The notes beneath the pieces were generated by a model, which saw only the letters and a program-made list of their open reading frames with translations, made no database searches and was not told where the DNA came from. Both the position numbers and the translations under genes were made by a program. This document shows positions 9,075-17,594 of a stretch of 55,595 nt of DNA, piece after piece (within the stretch, counting starts at the first letter, position 1; each line of letters starts with the position of its first letter). The stretch comes from Thermoguttaceae bacterium. GTDB taxonomy: Bacteria > Planctomycetota > Planctomycetia > Pirellulales > Thermoguttaceae. The DNA lies in contig JAFQUP010000183.1 of assembly GCA_017408405.1 (NCBI GenBank), positions 1-55,595 on the forward strand, read 5' to 3'.

Positions 9075-9728
9075 ATGGACAAAAACATTTTGGAACTGGC
9101 TTTGGATTTTGCTCGCGAATCATTCAAAAATGACTTCAGCGGTCATGACTTCGCGCACACCTACCGCGTGTTCCAGTTGACCGGCACTATCGGCAATATG
9201 GAAGGAATGGCGGAAACGGAACTGAGAATCGCGAAACTGGCAGCGATCCTCCACGATGTTGACGATTTCAAACTTTTTGGAGGAACTTTCGGACAATACG
9301 AACGAGCGGAAGCGTTTTTGACACGTAATGGCGCGACTCCGGAGGAAACCCGAAGAATCTGCGCCATCATTTCGGAAATCTCATTTAAAGGAACAGACTC
9401 TCAAACCCCGGAAACACTCGAAGGAAAAGTCGTTCAGGACGCGGATCGGCTCGACGCGATTGGCGCCATTGGAATTGGCCGGGCTTTTGCCTACGGCGGT
9501 TCCAAAGGCAGAAAAATGTTCGATCCGGAAGAAAAGCCGAAATTCGGAATGAATGCCGAGGAATACGCGCGAAATCAGGGATCCACCATCAATCATTTTT
9601 ATGAAAAATTGCTTTTACTCAAGGAAATGATGAACACTCCATCCGCAAAAAAACTGGCCGAAAAACGTCATCAGTTCATGAATCTTTTTCTCGATGAATT
9701 CATTGCGGAATGGAATGGCGAAAGATAA
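9075..9728 (+). CDS. HD-domain phosphohydrolase
   Basis: The 217-residue protein has the HD superfamily metal ligands: FSGHDFAHTYRV (H...HD type helix start), AAILHDVDDF and QDADRLDAIGAIGIGRAF. The latter block is typical of the YedJ/YpgQ subgroup of small HD phosphohydrolases. These are Mn/Mg enzymes acting on nucleotides or other phosphate monoesters in the cytoplasm; the true substrate is unknown. It is a stand-alone gene, convergent with the GTPase gene at 9798. The ribosome site is weak. A small hairpin between the two genes (GAGAA/TTCTC near 9759-9775) is too weak to call a terminator. Confidence 0.85.
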   Translation: MDKNILELALDFARESFKNDFSGHDFAHTYRVFQLTGTIGNMEGMAETELRIAKLAAILHDVDDFKLFGGTFGQYERAEAFLTRNGATPEETRRICAIISEISFKGTDSQTPETLEGKVVQDADRLDAIGAIGIGRAFAYGGSKGRKMFDPEEKPKFGMNAEEYARNQGSTINHFYEKLLLLKEMMNTPSAKKLAEKRHQFMNLFLDEFIAEWNGER

Positions 9729-9797
9729 TTGAGAAACCGCGAATATTCCCAAAACGAGAACGATAAATTCTCATTACCCCTGATTCACGGGAAACGC

Positions 9798-10796
9798 TTA
9801 GCAATGAATCTCGGCAATGTCTTTATCGTTCAAAACGTAATCCCCTTTCATGGGGGTGCCGTCATGAACCGCGCTTCCCCAAATCTTCGCGTATTTGAGC
9901 TGGGAAACGTAGTCTTTATGAATCAATGCCGCCAGGTCAAGCAGCGTACTCCCATTCGGAAGAGTAAACGGCCGGTCCATATCCGGCGTTTTGGAGGTTG
10001 GTAATTTCGTGTAGACACGAATGACATCGAGTGAATGATAAATCGCGTTTCGCAGTTCCTCAAGACCAATCTTTTCGGTCGCGCTGATCTGAAATTCCTC
10101 AAACTCAAAATCTGCCAGTTCGTGAAAAATCTCAAGACGTTCCATCGCACCGGGAAGGTCGATTTTATTCGCGACCAGGAAAGTTTTGGTGAAAGCCAAA
10201 CCAATGTCATCCTCATCCAGACACGTTTCCTTGCCAAGACGAGTTCTCGTCGCGTTAAGCCGTTCCATCACCGCCAGGCAATTTTCAACCCCGTCATCGT
10301 CACCAAGATCAAGCATCAAAAGAGCAAGATCCGCGCCGCGGATAAATCCATAGGTACTCGGCTCAAGAAAGTCCGGGGTAATGGGCGGAGTATCAATCAT
10401 CTGAACAAAAACATCTTCCCAAGGCATCATTCCTGGCTGCGGAAGCTGCGTCGTGTACGGATGAGGCGCAACCTTCGGAGTCGCGCGCGTCATACTCGCC
10501 ATCAACTGGCTTTTGCCTGCGTTTGTGCCGCCAAGAATGACCACCGTACCTGCTCCCTGGCGCGGAATCTTAATACTCAGACCGCCTGACTTTTTACCCG
10601 ACGTCCGATCGGACTCAATATCCTTTTTCGTTTTCGCAATCTTCGCTTTCAGAGAAGCCTGAAGGTGGTCCGTGCCTTTATGCTTCGGAATTTCCTGAAG
10701 CATAACCTGAAGACAGCGCAGTTCTTCATCAAGTGATTGAGCCTGACGGTACGCCTGCTCCGCTTTCAAATAGGTAGGAGTTAAATTGGCCGGCAT
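9798..10796 (-). CDS. DRG-like GTPase with C-terminal TGS domain
   Basis: The 332-residue product begins with a helical region (IPKHKGTDHLQASLKAKIAK) resembling the N-terminus of DRG GTPases of archaea and eukaryotes. It continues with G1 GGTNAGKS, a switch I region with PHPYTTQLPQ, G3 DTPP, G4 NKID and G5 ISAT. The C-terminus (about 265-332) is a TGS domain, containing a plausible PFTLPNGSTLLDLA strand-helix block and ending in the usual G-x-x-M-x-x-D-Y-V-L pattern. G3 is DTPP rather than DTPG, which is noteworthy. DRG and Obg/YchF relatives bind ribosomes. An AGAGG lies eight bases before the ATG. It is transcribed alone, toward the HD gene. Confidence 0.85.
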   Translation of the reverse strand: MPANLTPTYLKAEQAYRQAQSLDEELRCLQVMLQEIPKHKGTDHLQASLKAKIAKTKKDIESDRTSGKKSGGLSIKIPRQGAGTVVILGGTNAGKSQLMASMTRATPKVAPHPYTTQLPQPGMMPWEDVFVQMIDTPPITPDFLEPSTYGFIRGADLALLMLDLGDDDGVENCLAVMERLNATRTRLGKETCLDEDDIGLAFTKTFLVANKIDLPGAMERLEIFHELADFEFEEFQISATEKIGLEELRNAIYHSLDVIRVYTKLPTSKTPDMDRPFTLPNGSTLLDLAALIHKDYVSQLKYAKIWGSAVHDGTPMKGDYVLNDKDIAEIHC

Positions 10797-10983
10797 GAAA
10801 AAAACCTCTTCTATCGGGAACGTGAATTATTTCGTTATCGTTACTTTCTTTTCAGTTAATGATAGCATAAAAAGTATTTTTTTTCAAGAGGGGTCTGAAA
10901 AAAAAGACCTGTTCCTGCGTCGCTTTCAAAAAATTTTATTTCACGCGCGCTGGTTTCATTTAATTCTGAAAAAAATCCCCCGC

Positions 10984-11607
10984 TCAAAACTGTGCGACAG
11001 CCCGAACCGGTGCCCCTTCCGCGTCGCGCAGCGAGAGAGGAAAGGCCGTCAGGTGAAATCTTTGCGGAAGAGTCTCAAGATTTGTCAAATTTTCGATAAA
11101 AAGCAGACTTTTACTCAAAAGAATCCTGTGGTTCGGCAAATCCTCATCGCCAAATTCATCCGGTGACGGCCAGTCAAATCCAAGAAGAAGCAGCTGCGAT
11201 CGCGACGCAAGCCATCGGGCAGCCTCCTGCGTGAAAAAAGGAGAATCCTCAAAATAATTTCCACGCCACTGTGCCGAGATCAAAAGCCGTTCGCACCCTT
11301 CAAAAATTCCCTCGAACATCGTGAGCATTTCTCGAGTCACCGCGCTTTTCGGTCCCATTTTCCCAAGTTTCAGCACTCGGGCAGGGCCGGAAAATATCTC
11401 AAGCGGAAAATCTTTCAAATACGCTCCCCGCTCCAAAACATGAGCCGGAGCATCCACGTGCGTCCCCTGATGACTGGAAAAACTCAGATTACGCAACCGA
11501 AACCGGTCATGCTCCCAATCCGCCTCGGAAGTCAAAAGAACAGGCGGATCGCCGGGAAATGGGAGAGATTCATTGGATATTTCTCGCGTGAGGTCCTGAA
11601 ATTTCAT
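10984..11607 (-). CDS. Cyclase-family amidohydrolase (kynurenine formamidase-like)
   Basis: The 207-residue product carries HQGTHVDAPAH, the metal-binding motif HxGTHxDxPxH of the cyclase family (PF04199). It also shows the family end block with a late DAEGAPVRAVA. Members hydrolyse formylkynurenine, arylformamides or cyclic amides using zinc. Substrate assignment here is not possible; no tryptophan catabolism genes are nearby. It diverges from asd, with 130 bases between the two starts. The ribosome site is weak (GAG, then an A/T-rich spacer). Confidence 0.85.
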   Translation of the reverse strand: MKFQDLTREISNESLPFPGDPPVLLTSEADWEHDRFRLRNLSFSSHQGTHVDAPAHVLERGAYLKDFPLEIFSGPARVLKLGKMGPKSAVTREMLTMFEGIFEGCERLLISAQWRGNYFEDSPFFTQEAARWLASRSQLLLLGFDWPSPDEFGDEDLPNHRILLSKSLLFIENLTNLETLPQRFHLTAFPLSLRDAEGAPVRAVAQF

Positions 11608-11658
11608 AAAATTTTTCTCAAAACACAGTTTATTGGATGAAAATTTAGGGGGTACTTC

Positions 11659-11687
11659 TTTACAGAATCGGATTTTTATGGTATAAA
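11659..11687 (+). promoter_or_regulatory. Sigma70-type promoter of asd
   Basis: TTTACA at 11659-11664, a 17-base spacer and TATAAA at 11682-11687 form a good sigma70-like promoter. The spacer ends in TGG, giving an extended -10. The start codon is about 45 bases downstream of the expected transcript start. Confidence 0.7.
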
Positions 11688-11737
11688 TTTGAGATATTTA
11701 GCAGTTTTTGATTTTTTCTTATTCAGGAGAATTTATC

Positions 11738-12760
11738 GTGTTCAACATGACCGCAGTTTTGGGCGCGACAGGCGCCGTCGGTTCCATCATTCGTTCACTC
11801 ATGGAAGAGCGTAACTTCCCGACGAAGAACATCAAATTCCTCGCCACGGCCCGCTCGGCCGGTAAGGTCCTGAAATACGCGGGACGCGACATCGTCGTAG
11901 AAGAAGTTTGCCCGGAAGCGTTTGACGGCGTTGATCTCGTCATCAGTTCCACGCCCGATGAGACCGCTGCTGAATGGGCGCCGATCGCCGTCCAGCACGG
12001 GTGTATCGTGGTCGATGAAAGCGCGTTCTTCCGCATGAAGGAAGACGTTCCGCTCGTCATTCCGGAAGTCAACCCGGACGACATCATGAAGCACAAAGGC
12101 ATCATCGCCAGCCCGAACTGCTCCACCACCCAGATGGTCCAGGCTCTCCAGCCGCTGCACGCTTTCGGAAAACTGACCCGCGTCAACGTCGCGACTTACC
12201 AGGCGACTTCCGGCGCAGGCGTCGGCGGACAGCGTGAACTGGTCGAATCCTCGAAGGCGCACCTCGCGGGCGAAGCTTTTGAAGCGAAAACGTTCCAGTA
12301 TCCGATCGCCTTCAACGTCATTCCGCAGATCGGCAATCCGAAGCACCCCGACACGTTCCCCGGATACACGAGCGAAGAAGTCAAGATGATCCTCGAAACC
12401 TGGAAGATGCTGGGTGACGATTCCATCAAGATCACTGCGACGTGTGTCCGTGTCCCGGTCGAAAACTGCCATAGCGAAGTGGTTTCGATCGAAACGGAGA
12501 AGAAAATCACTCGCGAGCAGGCTATCGAACTCTGGAAAAACACGCCGGGCTTGGTCGTCATGGACGACGTGGCGAACCGCGTGTACCCAATGCCGAGCAT
12601 TTGCTCCGGAAGCAACGACACGTACATCGGCCGCATTCGTGAAGACGTTTCCTGCGAGAACGGTCTGACCTTCTGGTGCGTGAGCGACAACCTCCGCAAA
12701 GGCGCTGCGACGAACGCAGTCCAAATCGCCGAACTGCTCGCGAAGAAAATGTTCAATTAA
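11738..12760 (+). CDS. asd: Aspartate-semialdehyde dehydrogenase
   Basis: The 340-residue enzyme reduces aspartyl phosphate to aspartate semialdehyde with NADPH, feeding lysine/diaminopimelate, threonine and methionine synthesis. Evidence: N-terminal Rossmann motif AVLGATGAVGS, active-site cysteine in SPNCSTTQM, ATYQATSGAGVGG, and the C-terminal VRVPVENCHSEVV with its substrate-binding residues. I chose GTG 11738 because AGGAG ends eight bases before it; the ATG at 11747 would leave 17 bases. The gene has a strong C-ending, GC-rich codon choice relative to its neighbours, usual for highly expressed genes. Single-gene unit: promoter at 11659-11687 and terminator at 12791-12834. dapB, acting two steps later, is at 40851-41642. 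Confidence 0.95.
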   Translation: MFNMTAVLGATGAVGSIIRSLMEERNFPTKNIKFLATARSAGKVLKYAGRDIVVEEVCPEAFDGVDLVISSTPDETAAEWAPIAVQHGCIVVDESAFFRMKEDVPLVIPEVNPDDIMKHKGIIASPNCSTTQMVQALQPLHAFGKLTRVNVATYQATSGAGVGGQRELVESSKAHLAGEAFEAKTFQYPIAFNVIPQIGNPKHPDTFPGYTSEEVKMILETWKMLGDDSIKITATCVRVPVENCHSEVVSIETEKKITREQAIELWKNTPGLVVMDDVANRVYPMPSICSGSNDTYIGRIREDVSCENGLTFWCVSDNLRKGAATNAVQIAELLAKKMFN

Positions 12761-12790
12761 TCTTTTGATTAATTAAAGACGCTTTATTCA

Positions 12791-12834
12791 TTAAGAGTGC
12801 CTGAAATCTTGAATTCAGACACTCTTAATTTTTA
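12791..12834 (+). terminator. Rho-independent terminator after asd
   Basis: Arms TTAAGAGTGCCTGAA and TTCAGACACTCTTAA pair at 14 of 15 positions around an eight-base loop and are followed by a run of T. It lies 30 bases after the asd stop and between convergent genes, so it may also serve the M29 aminopeptidase gene on the other strand. Confidence 0.8.
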
Positions 12835-12935
12835 AGAAACCTTCCCCCAATGGCTTTCCAGCAAGAAAGACGAAAGTGCTTTAAATTTTCGCGACTCACC
12901 GGAAATTCCGACTGGGGCGGCGTTTGGATAGAAAT

Positions 12936-14162
12936 TTAAAATGCCCAGCCGCCGTTTTTGAAAATCGCGACTTCCTCTCCATTCCGCGTTTTACCGGTAA
13001 TGGAGAGATCCGGAGTACCAATCATAAAATCGACATGAATCATTGAGTCATTTACTCCGCATTTCCGGCACTCTTCAACCGTCATGTTTTCAAATCCTTC
13101 AATAAGCATACTGAACCCCTGACCAAGAGCAAGGTGGCATGAGGCGTTTTCATCAAACAGAGTATTAAAGAAAAGAATTCCCGTATTGTTGATGGGAGAA
13201 TCAAATGGAATGAGCGCGCATTCTCCAAGCATGGCAGCTCCTTCGTCCATCGCGATCATTTTCGCCAAAACATCCGCGTTTTTTTCCGCGCCGGATTCCA
13301 CCGCTTTACCATCTTTGAAACGAATCCAGAAATTTTCAATGAGCGTTCCCTGGTACGAAAGCGGTTTCGTCGCGTAAACGATCCCCTCAGCCTTCCCGGC
13401 CATTGGAGTAGTGAAAATTTCTTCCGAAGGAATATTGGGATTGAAAAAATTTCCTCCAAGTGTCTCTTCACCGCCGCCGAGAAATCTACCTCTGTCAATC
13501 AGTCCAACAGTCAAATCAGTTCCATTTGAACTTTCGTAATGGAGCGATTCAAGTTTCAGAGAATTCAGATAATCATATCTGCGTTTCAGTTCCGCGTTAT
13601 GTTCCTTCCAGTTCACGAGCGGCTCCCCCTCCAAAGCCCGGGACGTAGAGAGAATAGCCTCCCAAAGAGCTTCTACCGCCTCATTTTCATCAAGTTCCGG
13701 AAAAACTTTCAATGCCCATTCTTTTCCAGGAACAGCCGCGATGCACCATTGGTAACGGTTCTCCATCTTATCGCGAAACGGCTTTATCAAGGGAAACCAT
13801 TCCTGACGAGCTTTAGCGATTTTTTCCTGATCGGTCTCCGCCAACCCATCCGGATTACTTGACTCAAGGTAAAGTTTGCACGGTAAATTGTCTGCCTGCC
13901 ATTGCCATTTTTCCAACTGCCATTTATCGAGAACGGAAAGGGTTTCAAGTTCCTGGTAATCATAGTGCAGCTTTTGAACTTTTTGATGAGTCCAGTCAAG
14001 CAGAACCTTTCTCGCGCCCGCCCGATAACATTCCTCCACGCACATGGTAACAAATTCCGGCTGGTCAAGTTCTGCCGTAATCATTACGTCCTGCCCTTTC
14101 TGAACGTTCAACCCGCAGCGCACAAGCAATTCCGCGTATTTCTGAAGAATTTCCTGTTTCAT
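12936..14162 (-). CDS. M29-family aminopeptidase
   Basis: The 408-residue product starts MKQEILQKYAELLVRCGLNV, typical of the AmpS/PepS/PepT-like M29 family. It ends with the conserved metal-binding core: GECALIPFDSPINNTGILF, TLFDENASCHLALGQG and a late MIHVDFMIG. These cytoplasmic dimetal enzymes remove N-terminal residues from peptides. Two possible starts both have good ribosome sites: ATG 14162 (AAAGGAG, seven bases) and in-frame ATG 14219 (AAGGAG, eight bases). I prefer 14162 because the family begins there; the extra 19 residues are charged and look unconserved. It is convergent with asd. Confidence 0.88.
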   Translation of the reverse strand: MKQEILQKYAELLVRCGLNVQKGQDVMITAELDQPEFVTMCVEECYRAGARKVLLDWTHQKVQKLHYDYQELETLSVLDKWQLEKWQWQADNLPCKLYLESSNPDGLAETDQEKIAKARQEWFPLIKPFRDKMENRYQWCIAAVPGKEWALKVFPELDENEAVEALWEAILSTSRALEGEPLVNWKEHNAELKRRYDYLNSLKLESLHYESSNGTDLTVGLIDRGRFLGGGEETLGGNFFNPNIPSEEIFTTPMAGKAEGIVYATKPLSYQGTLIENFWIRFKDGKAVESGAEKNADVLAKMIAMDEGAAMLGECALIPFDSPINNTGILFFNTLFDENASCHLALGQGFSMLIEGFENMTVEECRKCGVNDSMIHVDFMIGTPDLSITGKTRNGEEVAIFKNGGWAF

Positions 14163-14495
14163 CTTTAATCTCCTTTCATCTTTTTCGTTCACTTTACCTG
14201 GATGAGCTTCACTCCCCATCGTTTTTACTCCTTACTTTATCGGCAAAAAACAGACAGGAAATAAAAATTGCCTTGACAGAAAATAGAGTGTTCAGATATC
14301 AGGAAAAAAATCAGGAATTAAAGATTCTGCCAGGAATTAGGCACAAAAATTAAATCAGCTGCTAAATACCTCCTGAATTAAATCGAGCAGATCTGCCCAA
14401 AGACTCTCATTTCAACCGACTGTTTCCTTAAAAAAACGCGGGATTCCAAAAATCCCGCGTTCCTGCCTGAAAAATGTCTCTGTTTTACCCGGATT
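14163..14495. other. Gap between the aminopeptidase gene and the srf-like operon
   Basis: This 333-base stretch holds the operon terminator at 14428-14461 and, on its left, the possible upstream start and ribosome site of the aminopeptidase gene (14217-14232). A TTGACA at 14272 on the plus strand has no gene to drive and is probably chance. No further gene is seen. Confidence 0.5.
14428..14461 (-). terminator. Terminator of the srf-like operon
   Basis: On the minus strand AACGCGGGATT, a five-base loop and AATCCCGCGTT form a perfect 11-pair GC-rich stem followed directly by a T run. It begins about 35 bases after the stop of the PQQ-propeller gene, the last gene of the operon. Confidence 0.9.
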
Positions 14496-17084
14496 TCATT
14501 CCGGCGCCTCTTCAGAAACTGGTTTGGGAGGAGCTACCGGACCAAGAAAACTATGGAAATTGTCATGTCCCAATTTAGGCCAGCCGGAATCACAAAGTTC
14601 TTTCGATTCACAGCGAACTCCGACAAGAACATCATCGTCCAAGGCAAATGCTAGGAGATTCGGCGCGATAATCGTTCCGGCGGAACGAATGCCCGCTTCA
14701 AATTTGGCAGACCATTTCTTATCTCCCATGGAGTTGAGAGCAAAAATCCAGCCCGAATTATTACCGAAATAGATCGTTCCGTCATCCCCAATGCACGGGG
14801 TCGATTCAATCATATCATCCGTTTCATATTGCCATCGAATCTTGTGCGAAACTCCGTCTACGCAAACCAGATAGCCTTTATTGCCCTGCCGGGTCGAAAT
14901 ACTTGCTCCAACATAAATGTTACCGTTGGCATCGATAACAGGTGACGCGAGAAGCTGACCCGGCATATACGCGGTCCAGAGAATATCTCCGACCGAATTG
15001 AAACCAATCAGTTTCTCCGCCCGTGTCGCGACGACGATCGTCCCGTCTGGAGCAATAGCCGGTGAAGAATTCAGGAACCCTCCCGCGTAACCAACTTCAC
15101 GAGCCTGATCCCAAATGAGCTTTCCGCCAGCGTCATCCAGGTCAATCGCAAAAAGATAGCCGTCTTCCGATCCGATATAGAGAATACCGCCAGCGATCAC
15201 GCCGGAAGAATCAAGTTTGGCTCGACTCCGGAAATAAGGTCTGGAATCCTTTTGGCCTTGCGAGTTTACCCGAATGAGTCCTCCTCCGTAACTGCTGATG
15301 AGAGTGTTCCCCCAACCATCCACGATAGGAGCCGCATATCCAAGCGGTTCACCAACCAAAACGGGACGATAGGATTGACGTCCGTCTTTCGTCACCATGT
15401 GAAGGTAACCATCCATTGCGTGAAGATGATAATCTCCATGAGGATCCACCACGATCGGCCCCGGAACATGAGCTTTGATCAGATACTCCCAAACCACTTC
15501 CGGCTCCGGACGGCTAATATCAAGACAGAACAATTTGCCCTGAGAAACCATGACCATACGGCCTTTTTCATCAATCACCGGTGCGTTGCGCATCGGACGC
15601 GCGTCGCACGTGAATGGCGGTTCTTCCGGAAAACCCCAAAAACAGCGTTCCGGGCGATCCATTTCCGGACGAATCTGAGGACGGGGTTCCGGCGCGCGAT
15701 AACGTGGGCGCTCCTGAACTGCCGCCACTGGACGCTGCACCACCTGACGAACTCGAATTCCCTTCTGCTCCGCCGGAGGGGCCGGTTTCTTTTCTGGTTC
15801 CTCCGGACGACGCACCGGACGCGGCGCAACCTGCGCGGTCGGTCGTTTTTGAGGAGAAGCAACCGGACGTGGAACCGGTGAAGCCGGAGCTTTGGGCTGC
15901 GGCACGGCACCCGGTGTGCCTGACGGTGCCGCGGCTGGACGATTACCTTGAGGAACCGCTGGTTTCTGCCCCGATTTCAATATCGGTTTCAACCCCGGTT
16001 TTTGAGTCAAGCCGGAAGGTGTCGGTTTCGAAACCGTTTGAGAAGCAGTCGCGGAAGCGGCCTGCATGGGCTGCGCTTGGTCTGACGGCACTTGGCCTGA
16101 CGGTACTTGCGCCGCGGTTTCCGGAGTACCTTGCTGCTGAACGGGAAGTGCTTCCGGAATGGAGGTTTCACTCGGCTGTCCCCCCCCCTGCGCCTGGTTA
16201 AAGGCAGGCTGAGGCTGCGGAACACCCTGCGCCTGGTTAAAGGCAGGCTGGGGCTGCGGAACACCCTGCGCCTGGTTAAAGGCAGGCTGGGGCTGCGGAA
16301 CACCCTGCGCCTGGTTAAAGGCAGGCTGGGGCTGCGGAACACCCTGCGCCTGGTTAAAGGCGGGCTGTGGCTGCGGAACACCCTGCGCCTGGTTAAAGGC
16401 AGGCTGGGGCTGCGGAACACCCTGCGCCTGGTTAAAGGCAGGCTGCTGATTTGAACCAAATGGCGACATCGGATTCGCGCCATTTGGTTGACCATATCCA
16501 GTACCTGAGGAGAAACCGGAACCGGGCTGGTTCATTCCCTGTCTGGTAAAAGGCTGATTTTGAGTTCCGCCGCCAAAAGCCTGCGCTGGCTGCTGGAAAC
16601 CGCCGCCCATTCCCTGCTGCGGGAAAGCACCACCCTGCGTCCGAAATCCACCGGAGATTGCTCCGCCTGGAATTGCTCCGCCAGGGATACCGCCCATACG
16701 GTTCATGTTTCCCGGCATAGCCCCTCCCGGCATGGGAGAAGCGGACATTCCACCCGCAAAAGGCTGGGCCGGCCTCTGAAAAGCCCCTCCCATTCCCTGC
16801 TGCGCCCCCATTCCGGAATTCATTCCCTGCTGCTGAAAAACTCCGCTCTGTCCGTAAACATTCGGCTGGAAAGCACCTTGCGAAGCCCCAAAACCACTAT
16901 TTTGAGGCTGAAAGGTTCCTGGCTGCTGAGAACGGAATCCCTGATTCATTCCGTAACCGGTATTCCCAGCTTCCCCAATAGCCCGGAAAAGCCCAATCCC
17001 CTGTGAGCCACACTGCGGGCAACGAAATGGTTCCGTAGGCTGCATTAAGGAACAGCCGCATTTTGTGCATTGAAATGTCTTCAT
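14496..17084 (-). CDS. Zinc-ribbon / Q-P-rich repeat / PQQ-type beta-propeller protein
   Basis: The 862-residue protein begins with a zinc ribbon (CTKC near residue 6, CPQC near 22). A long Gly/Gln/Met/Pro-rich disordered region follows (about 30-500), including six exact 13-residue repeats of the type VPQPQPAFNQAQG (residues about 213-298) and a Pro/Ala/Lys/Arg-rich part. The C-terminal 340 residues form PQQ-like blades, with recurring SPAIAPDGTIVVAT, SPVIDANGNIYVG and STPCIGDDGTIYFG. There is no signal peptide, so it should be cytoplasmic, unlike most PQQ-fold proteins. It is the last gene of the operon, 82 bases after ybaB. A G9 run lies in the coding strand (16180-16188). Function unknown; scaffold or sensor is an inference. 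Confidence 0.8.
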   Translation of the reverse strand: MKTFQCTKCGCSLMQPTEPFRCPQCGSQGIGLFRAIGEAGNTGYGMNQGFRSQQPGTFQPQNSGFGASQGAFQPNVYGQSGVFQQQGMNSGMGAQQGMGGAFQRPAQPFAGGMSASPMPGGAMPGNMNRMGGIPGGAIPGGAISGGFRTQGGAFPQQGMGGGFQQPAQAFGGGTQNQPFTRQGMNQPGSGFSSGTGYGQPNGANPMSPFGSNQQPAFNQAQGVPQPQPAFNQAQGVPQPQPAFNQAQGVPQPQPAFNQAQGVPQPQPAFNQAQGVPQPQPAFNQAQGVPQPQPAFNQAQGGGQPSETSIPEALPVQQQGTPETAAQVPSGQVPSDQAQPMQAASATASQTVSKPTPSGLTQKPGLKPILKSGQKPAVPQGNRPAAAPSGTPGAVPQPKAPASPVPRPVASPQKRPTAQVAPRPVRRPEEPEKKPAPPAEQKGIRVRQVVQRPVAAVQERPRYRAPEPRPQIRPEMDRPERCFWGFPEEPPFTCDARPMRNAPVIDEKGRMVMVSQGKLFCLDISRPEPEVVWEYLIKAHVPGPIVVDPHGDYHLHAMDGYLHMVTKDGRQSYRPVLVGEPLGYAAPIVDGWGNTLISSYGGGLIRVNSQGQKDSRPYFRSRAKLDSSGVIAGGILYIGSEDGYLFAIDLDDAGGKLIWDQAREVGYAGGFLNSSPAIAPDGTIVVATRAEKLIGFNSVGDILWTAYMPGQLLASPVIDANGNIYVGASISTRQGNKGYLVCVDGVSHKIRWQYETDDMIESTPCIGDDGTIYFGNNSGWIFALNSMGDKKWSAKFEAGIRSAGTIIAPNLLAFALDDDVLVGVRCESKELCDSGWPKLGHDNFHSFLGPVAPPKPVSEEAPE
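16190..16445 (-). repeat. 39-bp in-frame tandem repeat array in the PQQ-propeller gene
   Basis: Six full copies plus a partial copy of a 39-base unit encode the 13-residue unit VPQPQPAFNQAQG. Units differ by only one or two silent changes (for example at 16363-16370), so the array is recent or homogenised. Each unit gain or loss keeps the frame. It is coding, not CRISPR: there are no unique spacers. Confidence 0.95.
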
Positions 17085-17166
17085 CTCAAAATCCGTTTAT
17101 CTTCAAGGTTATCTTTATTTTTTTATTTGATTTAACCGCGAACCGATCTCCCAAAATCAAGCATAA

Positions 17167-17511
17167 TCAGAAACCGGGCAAATTCCCCATTAATCCAGGA
17201 GGAAGACCAAGCGATTGACCTAAATCCTGCTTACTCTGTTCTTCCGCGCTGCGAATCTGATTCGTAACATTGATCAAGGCGGCAAAAATGAGTTTTTCGA
17301 GAATTTCAGCCTCTTCTTCACCAAAAAGCTCCGTATCGCATTTTACGGAAACGGGAGCATATTTTCCAGACATGGTGATTCGAACCGCCCCATCCTCATC
17401 GGCCCCCTCAAAAGTACTATTCTGCATTTTCTCTTTCATGGCGCCGACTTGCGTCTGAAGAGCCTGAGCACGTGCCATGAGGTCACCAAAATTCAAACTG
17501 CCAAAATCCAT
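17167..17511 (-). CDS. YbaB/EbfC-family nucleoid-associated protein
   Basis: The 114-residue product has the family layout: an N-terminal helix with FGDLMARAQALQTQVGAMKEKM, a central beta region with VRITMSGKYAPVSVKCD, and a C-terminal helix followed by a Gly/Leu/Pro-rich tail (LGLPPGLMGNLPGF). Family members are dimeric tweezer-like DNA-binding proteins. I chose ATG 17511 (GGAG at six bases) over an upstream in-frame GTG. YbaB usually sits with dnaX and recR; here it lies inside the srf-like operon, 83 bases after the GrpE-like gene and 82 bases before the propeller gene, so it may be a specialised paralogue. That is inference. Confidence 0.88.
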   Translation of the reverse strand: MDFGSLNFGDLMARAQALQTQVGAMKEKMQNSTFEGADEDGAVRITMSGKYAPVSVKCDTELFGEEEAEILEKLIFAALINVTNQIRSAEEQSKQDLGQSLGLPPGLMGNLPGF

Positions 17512-17594
17512 ATTTTCTCCATAGTATTCAAGGCCAGGATCCACTCGGAATTATTTCATCCCGAGTGAATCACTGAAGTTTTCTATCGAAAAGA

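Noticed and set aside
9729..9797. Terminator between the HD and GTPase genes
   Set aside because: Only a five-pair A/T-rich hairpin without a T run on either strand.
11795..12724. 309-codon open frame opposite asd
   Set aside because: Shadow of a strongly codon-biased gene; asd has motifs, promoter and terminator.
14272..14300. Plus-strand promoter TTGACA-N17-ATATCA
   Set aside because: No plus-strand gene follows; the next genes are all on the minus strand.
16190..16445. CRISPR-like tandem array
   Set aside because: The 39-base units are contiguous, without spacers, and encode an in-frame 13-residue repeat in a larger gene.
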